Positions 7,677 to 17,168 of a stretch of DNA of 64,000 nucleotides are shown here, one piece after another. The notes below the pieces were generated by a model. That model was not told where the DNA came from, did no database searches, and worked only from the letters and a program-made list of their open reading frames with translations. Both the position numbers and the translations under genes were made by a program. Position 1 is the stretch's first letter. Every line of letters starts with the position of its first letter. Origin of the DNA: CAZNLH01 sp964573995. GTDB lineage: Bacteria > Gemmatimonadota > CAZMKB01 > CAZNLH01. The DNA is taken from contig CAZNLH010000009.1 of NCBI GenBank assembly GCA_964573995.1, positions 1 through 64,000 of the forward strand, written 5' to 3'.

Positions 7677-10286
7677 CTATCCTCCGCCCACCACGGCCCT
7701 CAGCCCGTTGCTCAATGCCCTGCCATCCACCTGTCCGGGATCCACGCTTCCAGCCTGGAGGTAAAACTCGCTCCCAACGAGGTCCTGGTCGTTCGGAATC
7801 GTGAGAGTGACCGCGGCCGTGCCGTCGCCTCCCGCCTGGAAAGGCAGGCGCTCGACTCCAGGCAACCGAACCAGCAATGTCCCGCCGTAAAGCGTGTCCC
7901 GCGCGGCCGCCGTCGAGAGGACGAGCACACCGTCCGCCCCCGGCACGCAGCCGGTGATAGTGAACGTTGTCTGCCGGCCTATGCGAGGCGGGGAGCCGTT
8001 ACGCAAGTCGAGCACGTTGGGCGGACCCAGGAACTCCCCGTAAGGGAAGTAGCCGGGGGTGTTGAGCGAGTAATCCCATATGCCGCGCCCGTACGTCCCG
8101 AAGCGGATCATGTCCCGGGAGGGAACGGCCTCGCATGCCCAGTAGGTGTTGATCGGGGCATCGGTCCCAAGGATATTGCTCCAGGTACGCGTAACCGGAT
8201 CGTAACTCCAGGCACCGTTCTCGCTTCCGCAGAAGATTACGCCGCTCTCATCCGGCGCCTCGGCCAGGCAGTAGACGAGGGTGCTCGGTAGACCGTCACG
8301 CTCGGGCTGCCATGTCGCGCCGCCGTCGGTTGTCCTGAACACGGGATCAGTGCTGTAACCGCTCCCACCCACCCAGCAGGTATTCAGGTCGGTGGAGGAC
8401 GGAAGGAGGGCGGTCCCGTAAAAGTAATGAGAGGAGGGGCCCGTATCGGCCGACTGTGTCCAGGTCACACCTCCGTCGTTCGAATAATAGAGGTTGCCGA
8501 TGCTCGTGGCCGCCCACGCTCGGCCGGGATCGAGGGGCGAAAAGGCGATCGCGGTAAGGTAGCCTGGACTGAAATCCTGCGCGCTGTAGAGTGAGTAGTT
8601 CCATACCGTACCGGTCACCCGGTGGTAGCGATAGAGGTGCCTCGCGCAGAAGTAGAAGGCCTCGGGGTCCATAGGATCGGCCTGAATGTATGGCATCCAG
8701 AGGTAAGACTCGCCAGAGGGAAAGTCGAGGAAGGCCGACAGATCGGGATTCTCCTCCCCCTGCTGAACAAGGACGAAGCCCGGATAGACCGAGTAGACCC
8801 AGTCGTGGGTTCCGTTGCTCGAGGTGAGGTGGCCGTAATCGCCGCTGATCAACTGGTCGAAGTCGGCCCAGGGCCCGGGGGGCGGCGGCGGCTCGCCAGT
8901 GAGCACGGCGCGCTGGTATCCCTGGTCCTGCGCGCCGGCCAGCACCAGGTTGGGGTCGCGGCGGCTCGTGAGCACCGAGTAATACTGGCTCACGCCGAGA
9001 CCGCTCATCGACAGGTTGCGCACCGTTGCCACCTGGTCGTTGCTATCGTACAGGCCCCCGTCGGTCCCAATGTACCAGACTTCACCCGTGGGCGCTCCCG
9101 AGTCGGGAAATACGTAAAGCCCGGGGATGTCCGCGTGCAGCATGTTTGCCGGGTCGTCGTAATAGGCCCACCAATCGTTCACCTTGTCCCATGACGAGCC
9201 CCCGTCGCGGGAGACGAACATCTCCACCCCGGCGTACGCGATCAGGTCGCCGTCCCGGCTCGAAGCGACCAGACTCTCCCAGAAGTCGTCGAGGTCCTTC
9301 ACGTAGTACCACGACTGTGCTGTGTCTTCCGAACGCCATAGTTCCCACGTCCCGCTCACCTTGACCGCCACGTTGAACCTCGTGACCGGGTACTCGCTCC
9401 CCGCGAGTATCGCCTTGCCCACTCCTGCTGGGATCGGGCTACCCACGAGCGTCCACGTCCTGCCCTGGTCCGTTGAAGAATAAATCTTGTTGTAGTCCTC
9501 AAGGTACACCGGGCCAGGAAGGTCTCGTGGCGTCCAGATGTCTCCCTCAGTAAGCAGTTGCCTGCTCTCCGAGAAACTCGCCCCGCCGTCGACCGAGACC
9601 ATGACCTTCCACGAAGAAAATCCGTACTTGGCCAGTAGGAACACGCTGTGGTGGGCGTCGTCTGTCACCAGTATCCGTTTGGTGTCAGTGATGCCGTCGA
9701 GCCCGGCCGGTACGGACCAGGTCACCCCCAGGTCCGTCGTCCTGTTCACCATGTCGCCGTAGAGCCTGATCAGTATGTCCGGGCCTCCTCCTTCTCCCGG
9801 CACCACCCCCACTTCGTACACCCCGCCGTATAGGTTGTCGCCGAGCGGGGCCCAGGCGGTCCCGTCGCGGTCCCCCATCCAGAGGCCGCCGCGGTCCGAG
9901 CCAGCGTAGAGGACCGTCCCGTCGGCCGACCAGCCGGCGCAGTGCATCCGGCCCGCCTGGTTCCTGCTCCCGAGTTCACGCCAGGTGCCCCCCGTAGCGG
10001 AAAGGGATGGATTCATCAATAACATGCGGCGGCGTTCCATGGCTGCCAGGCCGTTCTTCTTCTCGATCTCCCTCCAGTCAACGCCCGGGGCCGCCCGGTG
10101 CATCATCTCGAAGTACTCTTCCCGGCGTTGCCTGTTCCGCGATTCCGCGTCCCTGTCGAGCCTGTTCTCTGTGGGTCGCGGCCCCACCGTCCGATCATCC
10201 ACATTCCCCCGCCTACAATCGGAAAGCATCATGGACATGGCGACGACGAGGATGATGGGCAATACCGGCCTTATCTTACCGAACAT
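7677..10286 (-). CDS. Large exported beta-propeller protein with Asp-box (BNR) repeats
   Basis: The 869-residue protein begins with a signal peptide; a cysteine follows at MLSDC, but the residue before it is Asp, so lipid attachment is doubtful. The chain repeats sortilin/xyloglucanase-like Asp-box motifs (SxDxGxTW), for example STDQGRTWTLVG, SRDGGSSWDKVN, SNDGGVTWTQSA and TTDGGATWQPER, consistent with one or two propellers as in Vps10/GH74-like proteins. The last 130 residues form a separate beta domain. No catalytic residues for glycoside cleavage are identifiable by eye, so it may bind rather than cut. It stands alone, convergent with the 13-haem cytochrome gene. Confidence 0.8.
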   Translation of the reverse strand: MFGKIRPVLPIILVVAMSMMLSDCRRGNVDDRTVGPRPTENRLDRDAESRNRQRREEYFEMMHRAAPGVDWREIEKKNGLAAMERRRMLLMNPSLSATGGTWRELGSRNQAGRMHCAGWSADGTVLYAGSDRGGLWMGDRDGTAWAPLGDNLYGGVYEVGVVPGEGGGPDILIRLYGDMVNRTTDLGVTWSVPAGLDGITDTKRILVTDDAHHSVFLLAKYGFSSWKVMVSVDGGASFSESRQLLTEGDIWTPRDLPGPVYLEDYNKIYSSTDQGRTWTLVGSPIPAGVGKAILAGSEYPVTRFNVAVKVSGTWELWRSEDTAQSWYYVKDLDDFWESLVASSRDGDLIAYAGVEMFVSRDGGSSWDKVNDWWAYYDDPANMLHADIPGLYVFPDSGAPTGEVWYIGTDGGLYDSNDQVATVRNLSMSGLGVSQYYSVLTSRRDPNLVLAGAQDQGYQRAVLTGEPPPPPGPWADFDQLISGDYGHLTSSNGTHDWVYSVYPGFVLVQQGEENPDLSAFLDFPSGESYLWMPYIQADPMDPEAFYFCARHLYRYHRVTGTVWNYSLYSAQDFSPGYLTAIAFSPLDPGRAWAATSIGNLYYSNDGGVTWTQSADTGPSSHYFYGTALLPSSTDLNTCWVGGSGYSTDPVFRTTDGGATWQPERDGLPSTLVYCLAEAPDESGVIFCGSENGAWSYDPVTRTWSNILGTDAPINTYWACEAVPSRDMIRFGTYGRGIWDYSLNTPGYFPYGEFLGPPNVLDLRNGSPPRIGRQTTFTITGCVPGADGVLVLSTAAARDTLYGGTLLVRLPGVERLPFQAGGDGTAAVTLTIPNDQDLVGSEFYLQAGSVDPGQVDGRALSNGLRAVVGGG

Positions 10287-10340
10287 CTCGCCCCTCTTAC
10301 TGCTTGATTTGCAACCACGATCTCAATAACCTCAACCGCT

Positions 10341-10369
10341 ATTCTACCACAAAGGCGCCTTGATGTCAA
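10341..10369 (-). promoter_or_regulatory. Near-consensus sigma70 promoter for the Asp-box protein
   Basis: Read on the minus strand: TTGACA (10369-10364), 17-bp spacer, TAGAAT (10346-10341), about 55 bp before the start codon at 10286. The same GTGG-TAGAAT arrangement occurs before the C25 protease gene. Confidence 0.65.
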
Positions 10370-10779
10370 TTTCACGACTTGAATCACTCGAATATATGAT
10401 TCAACTCCCTCATGACCACGGCGCGTACCGGGAATTTTCCCCGCCATTGGGGACTTTTCCCCATCCCCTGCCCCGCTCCATCCACACCCGTGTGTTGAAA
10501 ACAGCCCGGGGTTCCCCGCCCCATCCCAACTCGTTATTGCTAAAGGCACTACAAGTCATCGCTCGCCGCCACGATATCCGGGCCGGGCCCGGCACCTGGC
10601 ATAAGAATTGCTTCCCGTATGTAACGAAACCACCCCACCAGGATGCCACTTTCATCCCCCCATAACAACAGGAGCCTGCTATGAAATTCACCAGTCACAT
10701 CCACTGCGAGCCCGATTTAAACCGCCAATTCACCGAATAGATTGCCGCGACCCAAAGAGACGAGAGGACCGGTGGAAAA
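10370..10779. other. Intergenic, nothing identified
   Basis: This is the gap between the divergent Asp-box protein gene and the 8-haem cytochrome gene. Apart from the minus-strand promoter just to its left, I see no coding frame, strong hairpin or repeat. A promoter for the downstream plus-strand redox operon is expected here but is not obvious. Confidence 0.4.
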
Positions 10780-11799
10780 ATGAGCGCCATGAATGGGAAC
10801 AACCGGCAAGGGGGTTACGAGTTTTGCTCCATGATCCGAAAGTTAGTTTCATCCGCAAGCAGGCAAACTTTCATTGCTTGCTGGCTGGCTGGCGGCCTGA
10901 TGGCTTTCACCTCTAACCCCCCCGATGTCGAAACCCAGATATCCGCGCCGGAGCCGTGCGAGTTATGCCATGAAGCGGAGGAATACCAGTGGAGTTTTTC
11001 AGTTCACGCAAAGTCTATGAATGCGGCCTTCATGAAGGAGTGGGAGAAACAAGGCAAGAAGGAGGAGTGCCTTGTCTGCCATCGCGGAACATATGATGCC
11101 AAGACAGGGATCGTGACCGAACATTCTGTTTCCTGTCAAGACTGTCACGGTCCCGACAACCCGGACCATCCCCAGAAGGCCAAGATGGTAATCCCCGTCA
11201 CCTCGGATGTCTGTAGATCCTGCCATGGATACACATGGGGGCAGTGGCGTGTTAGTGCCCATGCCCAGAATAACATCCAATGCTTTGATTGCCACAAGAT
11301 GCACCAGAATAAACTCCGAAAAGGCAGCCCCAAGGACCCCGACGAGTTGTGCGGGACCTGTCATCCAAAACGCCTCGATGACTTCGTTCACTCGTCACAT
11401 GGTATCAAGGGGCTTACCTGCATAACCTGCCACATGCCAAAGCCCGAGGAAGTCTTTCAGAGGTTCAGGGGTACCGGTGCGCCAAACCACATTTTCACCG
11501 TCGAGGCTAAACCATGTGCCAATTGCCACCGCGAGATGGTGCATAGTGGACACGAAATACCGTCCCTGACACATGAAGTCACTCAACTGGAAGGAGTGGA
11601 CACAGAAAAACTGGCGAATCGCGCCAAGGCACTGACTGAGCAGACCGAGAACCTCAAGAAAAGCCTGGACGCGAACAAGCGCGTCCTTCCTTGGATCGTG
11701 ATAATCACCTTTGTCATCGGCGCTTTCTCTGGGTCGGCGTTCCTGTTGTTTTTTCAGAAGCGTAAGCGGCAATCATCGAGTTCAGAGGAGCCGTCATAA
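10780..11799 (+). CDS. 8-haem c-type cytochrome with C-terminal membrane anchor
   Basis: The 339-residue protein has a hydrophobic N-terminal segment and eight CXXCH motifs (CELCH, CLVCH, CQDCH, CRSCH, CFDCH, CGTCH, CITCH, CANCH). A predicted coiled stretch rich in E, K and L (about 260-300) and one C-terminal helix (LPWIVIITFVIGAFSGSAFL) end with a basic, Ser-rich tail. It should be a periplasmic cytochrome anchored at its C-terminus. The next two genes encode HybA-like and HybB-like subunits, so this is probably the cytochrome subunit of a quinol-cytochrome oxidoreductase. GGTGG lies before the chosen ATG; a later ATG (10831, MIRKLVSSAS) would give a more normal signal peptide. Confidence 0.88.
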   Translation: MSAMNGNNRQGGYEFCSMIRKLVSSASRQTFIACWLAGGLMAFTSNPPDVETQISAPEPCELCHEAEEYQWSFSVHAKSMNAAFMKEWEKQGKKEECLVCHRGTYDAKTGIVTEHSVSCQDCHGPDNPDHPQKAKMVIPVTSDVCRSCHGYTWGQWRVSAHAQNNIQCFDCHKMHQNKLRKGSPKDPDELCGTCHPKRLDDFVHSSHGIKGLTCITCHMPKPEEVFQRFRGTGAPNHIFTVEAKPCANCHREMVHSGHEIPSLTHEVTQLEGVDTEKLANRAKALTEQTENLKKSLDANKRVLPWIVIITFVIGAFSGSAFLLFFQKRKRQSSSSEEPS

Positions 11800-11816
11800 G
11801 GGGGCAACGAGATAAG

Positions 11817-12722
11817 ATGAATACCCGGGATGCTTCCTCATCCGGTCAAGGGCTATCCCGGCGAGCCTTTCTTCAAAGCACCCTGAGCGGATGCCTATTC
11901 GGACTACTCGGGGCACGACAGGTTCGGGCCTATCCCTCCAGTCACGGGGACAGCGTCCGGCTGGGAGTCCTCGTTGATCTGCCCCGCTGTATCGGGTGCC
12001 GCGCCTGTGAGAGTGCCTGCCTTACTCGCTGGGGTAATCCCCCACTCAGGCCATCGAGAACGGGATTCGGGTTCGAGCCGGCCGAAGAGAAACTCACTTT
12101 CAAGACCAAGACCTTCGTCGATCAGTGCAGCGTTGAAGAAGGGGGCACCTCAAGGATTGTCCCTGTGAAGAAACAATGCATGCACTGCCTCGAGCCGGCA
12201 TGTGCGGCTGCATGCCCGGTGGGCGCCCTTCATAAGACCAGTAGCGGCGCCGTGATTTACAGGGAAGAACGATGCATCGGCTGTCGTTATTGTATGCTCG
12301 CATGTCCGTTCAATATTCCACGGTTCGAATGGCGTTCAGGGCATTATGCAAGGATCGGGAAGTGTGATTTCTGCCATGACCGGACCTCCTCCGGCCTTTC
12401 CCCTGCTTGTGTAGATGCCTGCCCCACCGGCACGCTCAAATTCGGGAAACGATCCGAGATTAACGAGGAAGCGAAGGCGCGATTCTCATCGAGACCTGAC
12501 CGGTACATGTCTATTTACGGTGACAACGTTGTGGGAGGCACATCATGGATTTATCTCTCCAACGTCTCGATGGATAACCTTGGCTTCCGGACTGACTTAC
12601 CGGGTTACGCCCTGCCATCCTTGACGTGGAAGGTCCTCGCCAAGGTCCCGCTCGTGATTATCGGTGTAGGGTTAATGCTCGCCGGAGGGCTGTGGATCAG
12701 GAGGAGAGAGGCGCCATGTTAG
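11817..12722 (+). CDS. HybA-like periplasmic ferredoxin with Tat signal and C-terminal helix
   Basis: This 301-residue protein carries a twin-arginine signal (LSRRAFLQSTLSG) and sixteen cysteines in the four-cluster HybA/NrfC pattern (CIGCRACESAC, CMHCLEPACAAACP, CIGCRYCMLACP, KCDFC...CVDACP). It has the GGTSWIYLSNVSMDNLGF segment typical of HybA, and one C-terminal helix (VPLVIIGVGLMLAGGLWI). It links the quinone-reactive HybB-like subunit to the 8-haem cytochrome. It begins 17 bp after the cytochrome gene and overlaps the next gene by 7 bp, indicating one operon. Its domain order is the unfused version of the protein at 4194. Confidence 0.93.
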   Translation: MNTRDASSSGQGLSRRAFLQSTLSGCLFGLLGARQVRAYPSSHGDSVRLGVLVDLPRCIGCRACESACLTRWGNPPLRPSRTGFGFEPAEEKLTFKTKTFVDQCSVEEGGTSRIVPVKKQCMHCLEPACAAACPVGALHKTSSGAVIYREERCIGCRYCMLACPFNIPRFEWRSGHYARIGKCDFCHDRTSSGLSPACVDACPTGTLKFGKRSEINEEAKARFSSRPDRYMSIYGDNVVGGTSWIYLSNVSMDNLGFRTDLPGYALPSLTWKVLAKVPLVIIGVGLMLAGGLWIRRREAPC

Positions 12723-13981
12723 ATGATGTGGGGCAAGCATCCCCCATTCTGTACGTCACAATCGGCCTCATAATGGCCCTGCTGGCAATCATCGTCTGCT
12801 GGCTCCTGTCAGGTAAAAAACTCCCGGGATGGAGGACGCGCGTCATCTTCTGGTGGCTTTTCCTGCCCGTCCTATGGACCACGGGTGGTATCTTGCTCGT
12901 TTCACGATGGACTGAAGGACTGGGATCCGTCACCCATTTATCAGATACCTTCCCATGGGGGCTATGGAAGTTCAACGTCCTCTATGGCGTTGCTCTCGGT
13001 GCCGGGGGGTTCGTAACGGCCGGCCTCGTCTATGTGTTTCGTATCCGTGTATTCTACCCCATATTGCGAACGGCCGTTCTCATTGCCTACTTGGGCTACA
13101 CCCTCCTCGGACTGGTGAGCCTTCTCATAGATATAGGCAGGCCATTGAACTTCTGGAGTCCCTTCGTAAACTGGCAGCACTATTCCGTCCTCTTCGAGGT
13201 CTTCTGGTGCATCTCCCTGTACACCATCGTACTGACCGTAGAATTCTCACCGATATTATTAGAACGACTGGGATGGAACCGTGTTGCGCGCTCGATCCAT
13301 TTGATAACGATACCAAGCGTAATGGCAGGGGTCATATTGTCCACGCTCCACCAATCGTCGCTCGGGAGCCTTTTTCTCATCGTCCCCGAGAAGATCCTGC
13401 CGCTCTGGTATTCCCCCCTCCTCCCGCTATTCTTCTTCATCAGCGCCATAGCGGGAGGGATGGCGATGATCGTAGTAGTATCATTGCTTTGCCTTCGGTT
13501 ACTCGGAAAGGGGCCACGACCATCGGTCCTTGTCTCGCTCTCCAGGGTGATCTCACCCCTGCTCATCATATTTCTCTTTCTTCGGGTAATCGATCTCACA
13601 GTGCACAACGCCTGGGTCTATATATTCAGTTATCCTTTCCAGGGCCTCACGTTTGTAATTGAGATGGCTTTCTTCGTGTTACCCGTTTATATCCTCCTTT
13701 ATCCTCGAAACCGGGAATCGCAGCGAGCCTTGTTTTTCGCCTCCGCCTGCGTAGTCCTGGGAGTGATTCTTAACAGGCTGAACGTGGCCTGGTTCAGCCT
13801 TATCCCCGCATCCAGCTACGTATACATCCCGTCGTGGAAAGAGATGGTGATTACGCTAAACCTCGTTTCTTACGGTGTTTGCATCTTCTCCCTGGCAGCC
13901 AGGCACCTTCAGCTGTTCGAGCACCCCAGGGAATCCCGCCGCGAGGTGAAGTACCAAGAGACACCCGCGCTCGCGCGATGA
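12716..13981 (+). CDS. HybB/NrfD-like quinone-reactive membrane subunit
   Basis: The 421-residue protein has about ten membrane helices and conserved NrfD/HybB segments (TFPWGLWKFNVLYGVALGAG, LHQSSLGSLFLIVPEKILPL). It is expected to bind membrane quinone and exchange electrons with the HybA-like ferredoxin encoded just upstream. The ATG at 12716 lies inside the end of that gene (7-bp overlap) and follows a strong GGAGGAGAG site; longer in-frame extensions upstream run through the ferredoxin gene and are rejected. It is closely similar in layout to the second half of the fusion protein at 4194. Confidence 0.93.
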   Translation: MLDDVGQASPILYVTIGLIMALLAIIVCWLLSGKKLPGWRTRVIFWWLFLPVLWTTGGILLVSRWTEGLGSVTHLSDTFPWGLWKFNVLYGVALGAGGFVTAGLVYVFRIRVFYPILRTAVLIAYLGYTLLGLVSLLIDIGRPLNFWSPFVNWQHYSVLFEVFWCISLYTIVLTVEFSPILLERLGWNRVARSIHLITIPSVMAGVILSTLHQSSLGSLFLIVPEKILPLWYSPLLPLFFFISAIAGGMAMIVVVSLLCLRLLGKGPRPSVLVSLSRVISPLLIIFLFLRVIDLTVHNAWVYIFSYPFQGLTFVIEMAFFVLPVYILLYPRNRESQRALFFASACVVLGVILNRLNVAWFSLIPASSYVYIPSWKEMVITLNLVSYGVCIFSLAARHLQLFEHPRESRREVKYQETPALAR

Positions 13982-14187
13982 ACCGTCAGATCGCCCGATC
14001 CGGCTGCGGCCTCAATGGCGATAGACACGCCGGTCTCGTTCCCGGGCTCACCGAAGTCGTATACCCCCAGCGAGTCCACGGCTCGCGTCACCGCCTCCAT
14101 GTCGTAAACGAAGCGGAAGGCGCGGTAACTCACAACGTTTTCAGGGAAGTACATCTCAAAGGCCTTTGTACCGTCTGGGACGTCCAA
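13909..14187 (-). pseudogene. Possible fragment of a lost minus-strand gene
   Basis: Roughly 70 codons (14187 down to about 13980) read like a real protein (FEMYFPENVVSYRAFRFVYD, then MEAVTRAVDSLGVYDFGEPG) with the codon bias of neighbouring genes. An in-frame TGA lies immediately upstream, there is no ATG or ribosome site, and the frame then runs into the end of the NrfD-like gene. It may be the remnant of an exported protein gene cut off by rearrangement. The family is not recognised. Chance is possible. Confidence 0.35.
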
Positions 14188-14239
14188 TCATGGACACGTA
14201 AATAAACCGGCTACATTTCAAGTGATTCGAATCTTTCGA

Positions 14240-14268
14240 TTGACAATTCTCCAGATGAAGGATATTAT
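14240..14268 (+). promoter_or_regulatory. Near-consensus sigma70 promoter for the cyclophilin gene
   Basis: TTGACA (14240-14245), 17-bp spacer, TATTAT (14263-14268). The predicted start near 14275 gives a leader of about 40 nt with AAAGGAGG before the ATG at 14314. This is among the clearest promoters in the window. Confidence 0.75.
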
Positions 14269-14313
14269 CTGGAGACCGGAAAACGTGGGATTTCAAAACA
14301 AAGGAGGTAACCG

Positions 14314-15006
14314 ATGCTAAAGACTCTCAGCATGCTGCTTTTCCTGAGCATTATCCTGGCTACTGCCTCTCGTGCCGGGGAAGGAAAAACTGAGACTTCT
14401 CCGCTCCTCGATCCAAAGAGCCCTGAAATGAACCAGACTGCCCCCGATGTATTCCAGGCGAAATTCGAGACCAGCAAGGGTGATTTCGTCATCGAGGTAC
14501 ACCGGGAATGGGCACCCCTCGGAGCCGATCGATTCTACAACCTGGTCAAAAACGGATTCTATGACGGATGCCGCTTCTTCCGCGTTATAAGCGGTTTCAT
14601 GGCCCAGTTCGGAATCAATGGAAATCCCGAGATATCGAAACTCTGGCAGGATGCCAATATCAAGGACGACCCCGTGAAAGAGAGCAATAAGCGGAGTTAC
14701 GTCAGTTACGCCATGGCTGGGCCAAACACGCGCACGACCCAGTTGTTCATCAACTACAGAGACAACTCCCGCCTCGATCAGATGGGGTTTTCTCCCTTCG
14801 GGAAGGTGGTGAAAGGGATGTCGGTCGTCGACAAACTCTATTCCGGATACGGTGAAGGGGCACCTCGGGGCAGTGGACCCGACCAGGGCATGATCCAGAG
14901 CAGGGGGAATGAATACCTGACCTCGGACTTCCCTAAACTCGACAGCATCAAGAAGGCATACATCCTCACGGATGCTAAAAGCCCCACTGCAAAGGGCAAG
15001 GATTGA
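14314..15006 (+). CDS. Exported cyclophilin-type peptidyl-prolyl isomerase
   Basis: This 230-residue protein has a signal peptide (MLKTLSMLLFLSIILATASRA) and a cyclophilin domain from about residue 47. Family motifs are FETSKGDFVIEVHREWAP, RFYNLVKNGFYDGCRFFRVI, GFMAQFGINGNP, QLFINYRDNSRLD and FSPFGKVVKGMSVVDKLYSG. It should speed folding of proline-containing exported proteins in the periplasm. The usual catalytic RVI segment is present, and the QFG region carries N-G-N-P rather than the common GDP. A strong AAAGGAGG site precedes the ATG. It is monocistronic, flanked by a minus-strand gene end. Confidence 0.92.
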   Translation: MLKTLSMLLFLSIILATASRAGEGKTETSPLLDPKSPEMNQTAPDVFQAKFETSKGDFVIEVHREWAPLGADRFYNLVKNGFYDGCRFFRVISGFMAQFGINGNPEISKLWQDANIKDDPVKESNKRSYVSYAMAGPNTRTTQLFINYRDNSRLDQMGFSPFGKVVKGMSVVDKLYSGYGEGAPRGSGPDQGMIQSRGNEYLTSDFPKLDSIKKAYILTDAKSPTAKGKD

Positions 15007-15149
15007 CGCCAGGAGGATCAACAACCGGATGAGGATGAGTACCCTCCGGCAATTGCAAGCCCGCCATCACCTGGTTCGTGCAGCTATTGCCCAGGATGAT
15101 AATAAGCGTGTCGGCGACCTCGGATGCCTAACCGGGTGAAAGACCACCC

Positions 15150-17087
15150 TCAGGGTGTCTTCGTGAAAACGAAGCCGTCCCCGCTCCAGGCGTCGTTGGG
15201 ATAGACACCCACGTAGGCGCGGTAGACGTAGGTGCCGTAGGGCGCGCCGCCGGGGACATACTCCGTCCGCGTCCGGTCCACAGAGCCGCCTGCCGGCAGG
15301 CTCAGGGTGATCGGCCCGATGAGGGGACCCCACGACTCCCCGTTCGGCAGGGTGACCATCACCCAGGCCTGGAAGGACTGGCTGGCCGTCTCGTTGTTGA
15401 CGATGTGGGCGACATAATCAAATGAACCTCCGCCCGAAGGGATCACGATCGGCGGGTCAACCGGGTCCAGCGTGACCTGGACGTCCCTCGGCCCGTCCGT
15501 GATCGTGAAGGGGGCCGGTGTAACCGCCACAGCGCTGTCCTGGGGCGTTCGCACGGTATACCTCATGTAGCAGTCGACGGAGGTCAGGCCCGCCGGGACG
15601 GCCCACTGGAGACGCCCGTTGTTGGGGAGCGAATCCCCGACCGTCGCCCAGGGACCCGAGGCACCGGTGGTGGAGAGTTCCACCCGGACGCGGGAGGCAG
15701 CCCCGCCCGGGACACCAGAGAGCCAGTCCGTGAACCTGGTCGACCCCGATGCGAGGACCTCTCCCCCCTTCGGGAAGGTGGGCTGGATCGAGAGGGCCTG
15801 CGCCGCTGAGGTCTCCTTGTAGAACCTCAGGTGGTTGCGGGAATTGAACACGCCCCCCTCCTCGGTCACTTCGACGATGTCGGGCCGGCCGTTGTGGTCG
15901 ACGTCGCCCCCAGTCCGGAAGGCCTCGAATGGGCTGTTCGAGTCGTGCGAGTTCGTGTAACTCGCCGCCTGGGTCCAGTTCCCCGCTCCATCACCCGTCC
16001 ACACTGTGACCAGGCCGTTGCCGGCGGCGACCACGTCGCAGAATCCATCCCCATCCATGTCGCACAACTGGGTCAACTCGTATCCACCGTGTGTGGAGAG
16101 GTCCCCGGAGAGGTCGACCCAGAGGGTGTCGACCTCGTCAAATGCCCAGACCTGGATACCCCCCGAGACGTATGCGAGGTCCATCCCGCCGTCATTGTCG
16201 ACGTCCCCCAGAGAGAGCCCTTCGTAGCCGAATGATCCGCCCGGGGGGAGATTGTATTCGGCGTCATAGAACTGCCCGTCGCCGGTCCCGAAGAATACCG
16301 ATCCGTCCTCGTACGAGGTGGCGATATCGAGGTTCCCGTCCCGGTTGATGTCACCGAAGCATACTATCTCGTCGGTGTTCCCGCCGGACAGGGAGGTTGA
16401 AAAGGTCCAGGTCCCGTCGCCGTTATTGAGGTAGACCATCAGCGGGTTCCCGTATCCGAACGAGGTGGCGGCGATGTCAAGGTCGCCATCGTTGTCCACG
16501 TCGCCGAAGTCGGTTGCGAACATCCCCCAACTCTCTCCCTGGCTTGCTAGGTCGTCATCCCAGGGAGTCCAGTTCATGCCGGTACCGTCTCCGAGCGCGA
16601 CCTCTATCAACTGGTTGCCGAAGTCGCTGCCGGAATAGTTGTGGTGCATCGCGTAGCCCACGTCGGGCAGTCCGTCGCCGTTGACGTCCCCGACAGCTAT
16701 CCCCCCGTAGCCGAAGTTACCGTTCATGAAAGGCTGCCACCCACCGCTTCCGTCCCCGAAGTAGACCATGACCCCGTGTTCGTCCGAGTTGACGTATGGC
16801 GAGCCGTGGTCCCCGATCGAAACCAGGTCGACACGGCCGTCCAGGTCCACATCGGCCATCTCGACCTCGGTCTGTCCCTCGTCCCATCGTGCCTGGTCGA
16901 GCCCTGTGGACGATTCAATGTAGGAGAGACTACGACTCCCCTTGGGGGCAGGCAGGTATGGCGAGGCAGTGGACAGGTTCACTGTCCCGGCGAACGAGCG
17001 CCCGGCCGCACGGACGCCGGCGCCCAACGTGCCAACGAGAAAGAGGCCAAGTCCGATCACAATGCCGCGCTTACAAGTCGATACCAT
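15150..17087 (-). CDS. Exported FG-GAP/VCBS-repeat protein
   Basis: The 645-residue protein has a signal peptide (CKRGIVIGLGLFLVGTLGAG) and then about eight FG-GAP/VCBS blades with calcium-binding D-x-D-x-DG-x-x-D loops, such as DVDLDGRVDL, DVNGDGLPDV, DVDNDGDLDI, DINRDGNLDI and DMDGDGFCDV. Together they should fold as an integrin-alpha-like propeller. Two Ig-like beta domains complete the C-terminus. The role is probably surface binding or adhesion; no enzyme residues are apparent. The start at 17087 is preceded by GGAGG eight bases away; an upstream frame extension to 17153 has no such site. A clear promoter lies about 80 bp upstream. Confidence 0.85.
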   Translation of the reverse strand: MVSTCKRGIVIGLGLFLVGTLGAGVRAAGRSFAGTVNLSTASPYLPAPKGSRSLSYIESSTGLDQARWDEGQTEVEMADVDLDGRVDLVSIGDHGSPYVNSDEHGVMVYFGDGSGGWQPFMNGNFGYGGIAVGDVNGDGLPDVGYAMHHNYSGSDFGNQLIEVALGDGTGMNWTPWDDDLASQGESWGMFATDFGDVDNDGDLDIAATSFGYGNPLMVYLNNGDGTWTFSTSLSGGNTDEIVCFGDINRDGNLDIATSYEDGSVFFGTGDGQFYDAEYNLPPGGSFGYEGLSLGDVDNDGGMDLAYVSGGIQVWAFDEVDTLWVDLSGDLSTHGGYELTQLCDMDGDGFCDVVAAGNGLVTVWTGDGAGNWTQAASYTNSHDSNSPFEAFRTGGDVDHNGRPDIVEVTEEGGVFNSRNHLRFYKETSAAQALSIQPTFPKGGEVLASGSTRFTDWLSGVPGGAASRVRVELSTTGASGPWATVGDSLPNNGRLQWAVPAGLTSVDCYMRYTVRTPQDSAVAVTPAPFTITDGPRDVQVTLDPVDPPIVIPSGGGSFDYVAHIVNNETASQSFQAWVMVTLPNGESWGPLIGPITLSLPAGGSVDRTRTEYVPGGAPYGTYVYRAYVGVYPNDAWSGDGFVFTKTP

Positions 17088-17168
17088 CGTTTTAACCTCC
17101 TGATTATTTAGAAGATACCTAACCGGGCTCATCGGGCTCCAAGCCCGAGCCAATCAATAAGGGACTTC

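Noticed and set aside
10007..10307. Plus-strand short frames opposite the start of the Asp-box protein gene
   Set aside because: They are antisense to a signal peptide with a good promoter; no ribosome site or family resemblance.
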